Source: Alteromonas naphthalenivorans (lineage in GTDB: Bacteria > Pseudomonadota > Gammaproteobacteria > Enterobacterales > Alteromonadaceae). Taken from it: a DNA stretch of 64,000 bases. Location of the stretch: positions 4,712,001 through 4,776,000 of the forward strand of contig NC_015554.1 in the NCBI RefSeq assembly GCF_000213655.1, written 5' to 3'. A model generated the notes under the pieces. The model saw only the letters and a program-made list of their open reading frames with translations, was not told where the DNA came from and searched no databases. Position numbers and translations under genes: made by a program. Position 1 is the first letter of the stretch. Each line of letters begins with the position of its first letter. This document shows positions 58,864 to 64,000 of the stretch, piece after piece.

Positions 58864-60632
58864 CTTCCCCCCCCCGAATTATGCTGCTGATATAACAATG
58901 AGTAATGACGAGATCTATTGATTAATTGCTCATGTGTTCCTGAATCAATTAGCTCTCCGTTAGACATCACGAAGATTTGGTCTACCTGACTAACTAAACC
59001 CAGGTTGTGTGTCACCATAATAATGGTTTTATCTTCAGCTAGCGTATTAAGTGTTTTAAAAATTCTTTGTTCACTTGCGGCATCCAAAGCAGAAGTAGGT
59101 TCATCGAAAATTAGAATCGGCGCTTTACTTAATATTGCTCTGGCAATTGCAACTCTTTGCTTTTGTCCCCCTGACAGCAAGCAGCCATTTTCACCAACAG
59201 GTGTATCAATATTGTTTGGCTGTTTTTGTATAAAATCCCAAAGAGAAGCCTGCTTCACTGCTCTAAAAAGATCATCTTTGTTGACTTGCTCTGTGCAGCC
59301 ATAACAAATATTTTCAGCGATTGTTCCGTCTATCAATTGGACGTTTTGTGAAACAAGTGCAAACATTTTTCGATAACTTTTTAGCGTAAAGTCATTTATG
59401 GGTTGACCATCAATCAGAATACTGGGGTTATTTTCTGTATGTAAACGCAATAGAAGTGAAACTAATGTTGATTTTCCACTGCCGGATTGACCAACAATTG
59501 CAACAAAAGTGTTTTTGCGAATGCTTAGAGATACATTCCGCAAGGTCGGAGTTTTGCTATTTACATAATTGAAACTTAAATGCTCAAATGAAATCCCCTG
59601 CTTAAGCGATTTGATAACCTTGGCACCTGAGTCCACTTCTGGGTTTTCATCAAGCAACTGAAATAAGCTCTCTGCAGCAGCAATGCCCCGCTGTAATAGT
59701 AAATTAACCTTAGATAGCTGTTTTAATGGGCGTAGTAAAGAGCCCATCGCGACAAGTATGGTAGTAAAAGTCCCAGGGGTTAGAGTATTTAGCACTCCGG
59801 GGATGCTAGATGACAGTAAAACAAAAACAATAGCAAGTGAGGCAATAAGCTGAATAACTGGATTACTGAATGCTTCTGCGCTTGCCAACTTCATCATTTG
59901 GCGTCTGTTACTATTGTTAATATTATCAAAACGCTCCGCTTCAATTCCTAAAGTCCCCAAACACAAAACTTGTTGATGATTGTTAATTGCCTGTTCACAA
60001 CGTATTGTCATTTCCCCCATAGCTGTCTGAACACTTTTACTGACTACTTTAAAGCGCCCGCTAACTTGATGAATGACCCAAGCGATAACAGGCCCAATAA
60101 TCAAAAAAATCAGAGATAGTTGCCAACTGGTATAAAACATTACAGCCAATAAGATGCATACAATTAAGGACTCTCTTATTAAAATAACTAATGTCTCAGA
60201 AGTCGCCTTGGCTAATTGCTCAGCGTCATAGGTGATCTTTGAAATAAGTTTGCCTTTTGGATGTTGACTAAAATAGCTCAAGGGTAGACTCATCAAATGA
60301 ACAAAGGCTTGATTGCGAATTTTATAAGTTACGCTATTGCTTACATACGCCATACTGTAATTTGCGAGAAAGCTTGCAGCCCCTCGTAAAAGAAATATTG
60401 CAAAAATTAATGCCGCACCAACTTGCAACACATTACTATCAGTTTTAGCTAAACCGTCATCAATCAGTGGCTTTATGAAATAAATCATACCCGCATCAAC
60501 AGCGCTAAAAACTAACAAACTAGAAGCTATAATGAGTAAATGTTGTTTGTGTGGTACTAAGTATGCCAATAAGCGGAGCAAACTCCCGTCGCTTGTTGAC
60601 GTTAATAGCTTCAACATTTTGCTTTTCGCCAT
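58848..60632 (-). CDS. MsbA-like ABC exporter (fused membrane and ATPase domains)
   Basis: 594 residues: six helices (about 20-310) followed by an ATPase with Walker A GQSGSGKST, signature LSGGQKQRVAIARA, Walker B ILIFDEPTSALD and the His switch in MVTHNLG. MsbA-like proteins flip lipids or export lipophilic products. The final residues (SGGGSRVRS) come from a C9/G9 tract and the ISAs1 end, so the original C-terminus was changed by the insertion. It overlaps the acyltransferase gene by 22 bp. Confidence 0.9.
   Translation of the reverse strand: MAKSKMLKLLTSTSDGSLLRLLAYLVPHKQHLLIIASSLLVFSAVDAGMIYFIKPLIDDGLAKTDSNVLQVGAALIFAIFLLRGAASFLANYSMAYVSNSVTYKIRNQAFVHLMSLPLSYFSQHPKGKLISKITYDAEQLAKATSETLVILIRESLIVCILLAVMFYTSWQLSLIFLIIGPVIAWVIHQVSGRFKVVSKSVQTAMGEMTIRCEQAINNHQQVLCLGTLGIEAERFDNINNSNRRQMMKLASAEAFSNPVIQLIASLAIVFVLLSSSIPGVLNTLTPGTFTTILVAMGSLLRPLKQLSKVNLLLQRGIAAAESLFQLLDENPEVDSGAKVIKSLKQGISFEHLSFNYVNSKTPTLRNVSLSIRKNTFVAIVGQSGSGKSTLVSLLLRLHTENNPSILIDGQPINDFTLKSYRKMFALVSQNVQLIDGTIAENICYGCTEQVNKDDLFRAVKQASLWDFIQKQPNNIDTPVGENGCLLSGGQKQRVAIARAILSKAPILIFDEPTSALDAASEQRIFKTLNTLAEDKTIIMVTHNLGLVSQVDQIFVMSNGELIDSGTHEQLINRSRHYSLLYQQHNSGGGSRVRS
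58867..58875 (-). repeat. Nine-base C/G homopolymer at the 3' end of the ABC exporter gene
   Basis: The plus strand reads CTTCCCCCCCCCGAATT. It encodes the Gly run near the exporter C-terminus and overlaps the ISAs1 target duplication. Slippage here would alter the last codons. Confidence 0.8.
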
Positions 60633-61465
60633 CGATTATATGACCAGTACCATTGGTCTGGATGTTCAGTAATAATATCTTCAAATCGATGATAGACTTT
60701 CTGCATGATATTCTGTAAAGCTATTGGGGATTTTTCGACTGGTTGCATTGAAATAGTTTCAATACAAACACGGTACCTATTTGACCTTTCTGCAACAGCA
60801 TACGCCAATAGAACGGGAGTTCGACCAATAGCCGATAACATAGCGACACCTGTCGGCGCACCTGTCATTTGATTAAAAAACTCGACCTGAGTATCGTTTG
60901 AAAAATGGTCACTATGCAAGCTCACAACTTTATTACTACGAATAGCACCAAGTAACTGAATAAAACTCTTACCATTCTTTTTGTTAAAATAGCGTATGCC
61001 ATGCTTTGTATAGACTTCGTCTGCACATAGTAAAAACTCTGGTATATTGGATAGAGTGGTAGAGCGATCAGTAAGATTTTGAAGCGCAAAAGGCACCATT
61101 TCATAGCAATTCATATGCATCGTTGCGACGCTAAGGGGCTCACCTGATAACAACAACATCTTTGCGTCATCATCAATATCAAAGTGGGTTTCAATTTCAT
61201 CTAACCAAAACGACTCAAAAACACCATACACTATATTTTGATATGAACTAACTGCTAACGCTCTAGCCTCTTTATTACTAAGGTTAGAAAATGCGCGCTT
61301 TATATTTGCTATAGCTCTTGTACGAGTTTTAGAAGAAGTAGCTAAAATTAATGTCGCCAGCTTTTCCGTCAGCCACCGCCGCTGGTGGAGCTCTAACTTC
61401 TTAATGCCTTTGATGATAAGAGTGATAAGACTATTGATAGCCCTGTGCTTGAAACTAGGTTTCAT
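60611..61465 (-). CDS. LpxL/AlmG-like acyltransferase (lysophospholipid acyltransferase superfamily)
   Basis: 284 residues with an N-terminal amphipathic region, the catalytic HX4E motif (His117-MNCY-Glu122), GVAMLSAIGRTPVLLAYAV, and the family end DQWYWSYNRWRK. LpxL enzymes move acyl chains from ACP to lipid A; AlmG, in the same superfamily, moves glycine from a carrier protein to lipid A. Here it sits directly after its own carrier gene (TAATG overlap) and before the exporter, so it probably takes the group carried by that protein. Confidence 0.86.
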   Translation of the reverse strand: MKPSFKHRAINSLITLIIKGIKKLELHQRRWLTEKLATLILATSSKTRTRAIANIKRAFSNLSNKEARALAVSSYQNIVYGVFESFWLDEIETHFDIDDDAKMLLLSGEPLSVATMHMNCYEMVPFALQNLTDRSTTLSNIPEFLLCADEVYTKHGIRYFNKKNGKSFIQLLGAIRSNKVVSLHSDHFSNDTQVEFFNQMTGAPTGVAMLSAIGRTPVLLAYAVAERSNRYRVCIETISMQPVEKSPIALQNIMQKVYHRFEDIITEHPDQWYWSYNRWRKAKC

Positions 61466-61713
61466 TAAGCTGCAGCTCTACTCTGGATAATTAAGTTCTC
61501 TAATTGACCTAATGAAGAAAAACTATCTGCTGATAACTCAGCGTTATCGATATCAAATGAAAATATTCTTTCAAACTCTATGAGCAACAACATAACAGCC
61601 ATAGAATCAAACTCGGGAATTGCGCCAAATAATGGCGTATTAGCTTTGAATTGGCTTGTTTCAATTTCTAGAACATTTGATAAAATTTGCTTTAACTCTT
61701 CCCTTACCGACAT
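61465..61713 (-). CDS. Acyl/aminoacyl carrier protein
   Basis: 82 residues: MSVREELKQILSNVLEIETS, TPLFGAIPEFDSMAVMLLLIEFERIF. Ser37 in the DSM motif takes the phosphopantetheine arm, so it is a dedicated carrier protein, not the acidic housekeeping AcpP. GGGAT precedes ATG. First gene of the operon, under the direct-repeat promoter at 61756-61789; coupled by TAATG overlap to the acyltransferase. AlmF is the closest analogue in role. Confidence 0.88.
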   Translation of the reverse strand: MSVREELKQILSNVLEIETSQFKANTPLFGAIPEFDSMAVMLLLIEFERIFSFDIDNAELSADSFSSLGQLENLIIQSRAAA

Positions 61714-61755
61714 ATCTATCCCAACTAAATTGCAAGTACCTTAATAATTGGACGC

Positions 61756-61789
61756 ATTGTATACAAGATAAGGTTAATAAACGGTTAAT
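61756..61789 (-). promoter_or_regulatory. PmrA/PhoP-like direct-repeat box and -10 before the carrier-protein gene
   Basis: Minus strand ATTAACC repeats at 61789-61783 and 61778-61772, exactly 11 bp apart, the spacing of OmpR-family regulator sites (PmrA HTTAAK-N5-HTTAAK; PhoP KGTTTA-N5). Ten bases further lies TACAAT (61761-61756) as -10, so the box replaces the -35 as in class II activation. The likely regulator is the adjacent response regulator. Confidence 0.65.
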
Positions 61790-62113
61790 CAGATTGAAGT
61801 GACATAAGAAAATTAAGAATAAGCTGAAAGGCTAAGCTCACATTCAGTGAGTACGGCCATTGTTAACTCTTCTGAGTACGCACCTTTAGTACATCGCCGG
61901 AGCAAATAAGGAGCGTGTGCTTGCGGTTAGCTGAGCATAAATACATCAATAAAATAGCGAGCAATAAGCTTCTTGCTATTTCATTACTCAGTAGTCATAC
62001 GATGATAAACTCACTATTTTAATAGATGGATGACGTCGATTTTTTTAAGATTTATAGTAGTTCTATGTTTACGCCGTTGGCCAAGAACTACTCTATTCGG
62101 TTAAGTTTACGCC
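61790..62113. other. Gene-free region upstream of the carrier operon
   Basis: No supported ORF, repeat or RNA between the direct-repeat box and the ISAs1 copy 2 target site. A+T-rich sequence with short palindromes only. Confidence 0.55.
62104..62113 (+). repeat. Target-site duplication of ISAs1 copy 2
   Basis: AGTTTACGCC at 62104-62113 is repeated at 63366-63375, immediately outside the element ends. A perfect 10-bp duplication, showing simple transposition rather than recombination at this site. Confidence 0.95.
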
Positions 62114-63365
62114 CAGGGTGAGATCGTGAATATTTATTGACCAGTTGGCGGAAACTAAACGATCAGTTTGACGATCCGGTTTAGTCGTGATCTTATACTC
62201 TCTTTTTGGGGAGTAAAACCATGTATATCGAAGCCTTCACCACCCACTTTGGGGAATTATCTGACACGCGTCAATCAGCAAAAGTGACCTATCCACTTGA
62301 GGATATTTTGTTTATCACCTTGTGTGGTGTCGTCGCTGGAGCCGAAGGGTGGAGCGATATCCGGGACTATGCCGACGGTCATATTGGCTGGTTCCAACAA
62401 CATGGTTACTTGCGCGATGGCGTCCCCGTTGATGACACTATTGCCCGTACCATTTCGCGTATCGACCCAGAGCAGTTTAGAGTTTGCTTTATCAACTGGA
62501 TGCAGGCTGTACATGAAAGCACCGAAGGACAATTGATTGCGATTGACGGTAAAACGCTGCGAAGCTCCTACCAGCGCGGTGACCGCCAATCAACGATACA
62601 CATGGTCAACGCGTTTGCCTGCACCAATAAAGTCGTTTTAGGTCAGGTTAAAACCTCAGAGAAGTCGAACGAAATTACAGCGATCCCTGAGCTTATTCAG
62701 TTACTTGATGTTCAGGACACCTTGGTATCAATTGATGCTATGGGCTGCCAGACCAGCATCGCAGAGCAAATAGTCGAGCAAGGTGGTGATTACCTGTTCA
62801 CACTCAAAAGCAATCAGGGCAAGCTCTGTAAAGCAGTCGAGGATGCGTTTACTGAGACACGGGAAGCACCACTTGGTGGCTTAACCTTCGAGCAAAAGCG
62901 GGGTCGCATAGAAGCCCGGACATACCATGTGTTAAGTGCTGATGACGTGAGCAAAGCGTTCCCGCAATGGCCTGAGTTAAAGACGCTTGGCATGAGCATG
63001 AGCTTCCGCCAACAACAAGGCAAAGCACCTGAACTGACATATCGCTACCATATCAGCTCCGCACCATTAAGTGAGAAGCAACTAGCCGAAGCAGTACGTT
63101 CTCACTGGGCTGTAGAGAACAGCTTGCATTGGGTACTGGATGTCAGCATGGGTGAAGACGACTGCCAGATACACCAGAATCACGGTGCCGAAAACTGGTC
63201 GATGCTACGCCATTTAGCGCTAAACATGTTGCGGGCAGAGTCATCAAAAGGCAGCATACCCGCCAAGCAAAAACGGGCTTGGATGAAAGCCAGCTATCTG
63301 GAAGCTGTGCTAACTGCGGGTTTTAGTGGCATGATTAATTAGTGAGCACTCATGCGGTTGCCCTG
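62114..63365. mobile_element. ISAs1-family element, copy 2
   Basis: 1252 bp from CAGGGTGAGATCG to GTTGCCCTG with a 10-bp target duplication. In opposite orientation to copy 1; together they bracket the ABC exporter, acyltransferase and carrier genes as a possible composite unit. Confidence 0.95.
62221..63342 (+). CDS. ISAs1-family transposase, copy 2
   Basis: 373 residues from ATG 62221; same sequence as copy 1 throughout, on the other strand. H repeat-associated DDE transposase, intact. Confidence 0.95.
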   Translation: MYIEAFTTHFGELSDTRQSAKVTYPLEDILFITLCGVVAGAEGWSDIRDYADGHIGWFQQHGYLRDGVPVDDTIARTISRIDPEQFRVCFINWMQAVHESTEGQLIAIDGKTLRSSYQRGDRQSTIHMVNAFACTNKVVLGQVKTSEKSNEITAIPELIQLLDVQDTLVSIDAMGCQTSIAEQIVEQGGDYLFTLKSNQGKLCKAVEDAFTETREAPLGGLTFEQKRGRIEARTYHVLSADDVSKAFPQWPELKTLGMSMSFRQQQGKAPELTYRYHISSAPLSEKQLAEAVRSHWAVENSLHWVLDVSMGEDDCQIHQNHGAENWSMLRHLALNMLRAESSKGSIPAKQKRAWMKASYLEAVLTAGFSGMIN

Positions 63366-63375
63366 AGTTTACGCC

Positions 63376-64000
63376 CGCTTACATTTCCCCATCGCTTTAA
63401 CTTCAAAATGACTCCATTAGACACAAACTATAAACGCGAAAATGGTTCGCTGCGCAGACGAAGCCGGAAACCAGTTTAAAGGCATATAATTTTAATCTCG
63501 TAATAGTTGAATAACCTGCGACAAGTTGTTCGTTTAACGAAAGACGGTTTGCTAATAGCCCTTGCCATTTTTTAAAGAAATTTCGCTACCCAAAAAGTTA
63601 GTCAGATGTTCATTCAACGTTTACCGCTATTGCTGTTAATGCTGTCATTACCTAATATAAAAAATAATACTTAACTCTCCCGAAACTTCAAATACCGCTT
63701 CTTTTGCAAAAGCTATCGATATTCCCTAGACACTACAGTTAGCAAGAGAAAGCAAAGTAGCTTTATTTAACTTAAAAATGCGATTTCCTGGCCCCTTATT
63801 TCAAAGCTCTTAAAGTTGATAGAAGTAAGGCTTTAATCAACATACACATTATTTAAAATCCTATAGTTACTACATAAAACAATATTCAGAAGACCGTTGG
63901 AGCTTATTATTTACCGCACAACGATTGAATTATTGTAAACTTAATATATCTCTTCACTACTTCAATTTGAGACATTCATTTCATCTTTAAATCATTGACT
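63376..64000. other. No gene recognised; A+T-rich right edge
   Basis: Only a 22-codon plus-strand ORF at about 63606-63674 with a signal-peptide-like start (MFIQRLPLLLLMLSLPN), perhaps a gene remnant. Nothing else supported. Confidence 0.5.

Noticed and set aside
52700..61790. Complete exosortase/PEP-CTERM locus
   Set aside because: Ligase and decarboxylase resemble that system, but no exosortase, PEP-CTERM protein or EPS genes are in the window.
62275..63040. Opposite-strand ORFs inside both ISAs1 copies
   Set aside because: They are shadows of the transposase frame and identical only because the elements are identical.

Overview
The window looks like chromosome from an Alteromonas-like marine gammaproteobacterium. 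The evidence is core gene content and order, not rRNA: groES-groEL with a sigma-32 promoter, fxsA, dsbD, aroQ-accB-accC, prmA, dusB-fis, purH, purD and a non-photosynthetic prk. I found no rRNA, tRNA or CRISPR array.

Layout. 1-1127: the 5' part of a P4-type tyrosine integrase that runs off the left edge, the end of an island lying further left. 1290-9660: core block (groEL, groES, fxsA, dsbD, an M23-like protein, aroQ, accB, accC). 9660-17800: a variable but probably host-like block (beta-barrel protein, small unknown protein, DUF2805-like protein with a pentapeptide repeat, FAN1-like nuclease fused to a DEDDh exonuclease, cysteine-rich CPXCG protein, flavin reductase, HiPIP, amidase lipoprotein). 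17830-33570: an inserted island whose first operon has three overlapping tyrosine recombinases plus a small HTH/coiled-coil protein, the ginABCD signature of GInt-type islands. Its cargo is more G+C-rich: a decayed siderophore ABC ATPase, FUSC protein, cytochrome b561, aldo/keto reductase, SDR, DODA-type dioxygenase and a divergent LysR regulator. It also carries an IS21-family element with a decayed istA. 33571-44715: core again (periplasmic binding protein, prmA, dusB, fis, purH, palindromic repeats, exported methyltransferase, purD, carbohydrate-binding-like protein, Kv-type channel, prk). 44965-64000: A+T-rich accessory DNA: an internally deleted IS3 element, an RND pump with divergent tetR, an IS66 remnant, and an envelope or small-molecule locus invaded by two identical inverted ISAs1 copies.

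The most interesting part is 52700-61790. Ignoring one ISAs1 insertion, one strand encodes an acyl carrier protein, an LpxL/AlmG-like acyltransferase, an MsbA-like ABC exporter, an AMP-forming ligase, a LysA-fold PLP decarboxylase, an OmpR-type response regulator and a histidine kinase. Ligase, carrier and acyltransferase are the same three roles as AlmE, AlmF and AlmG (aminoacylation of lipid A in Vibrio cholerae, controlled by a two-component system). Here they come with a decarboxylase and ligase resembling the exosortase-A-associated pair, although no exosortase is visible. A PmrA/PhoP-like 11-bp-period direct repeat sits at the -35 position before the carrier-protein gene. My inference is a self-regulated system that activates an amino acid on the carrier, decarboxylates it there, and places the amine-bearing group on an envelope lipid or secreted product.
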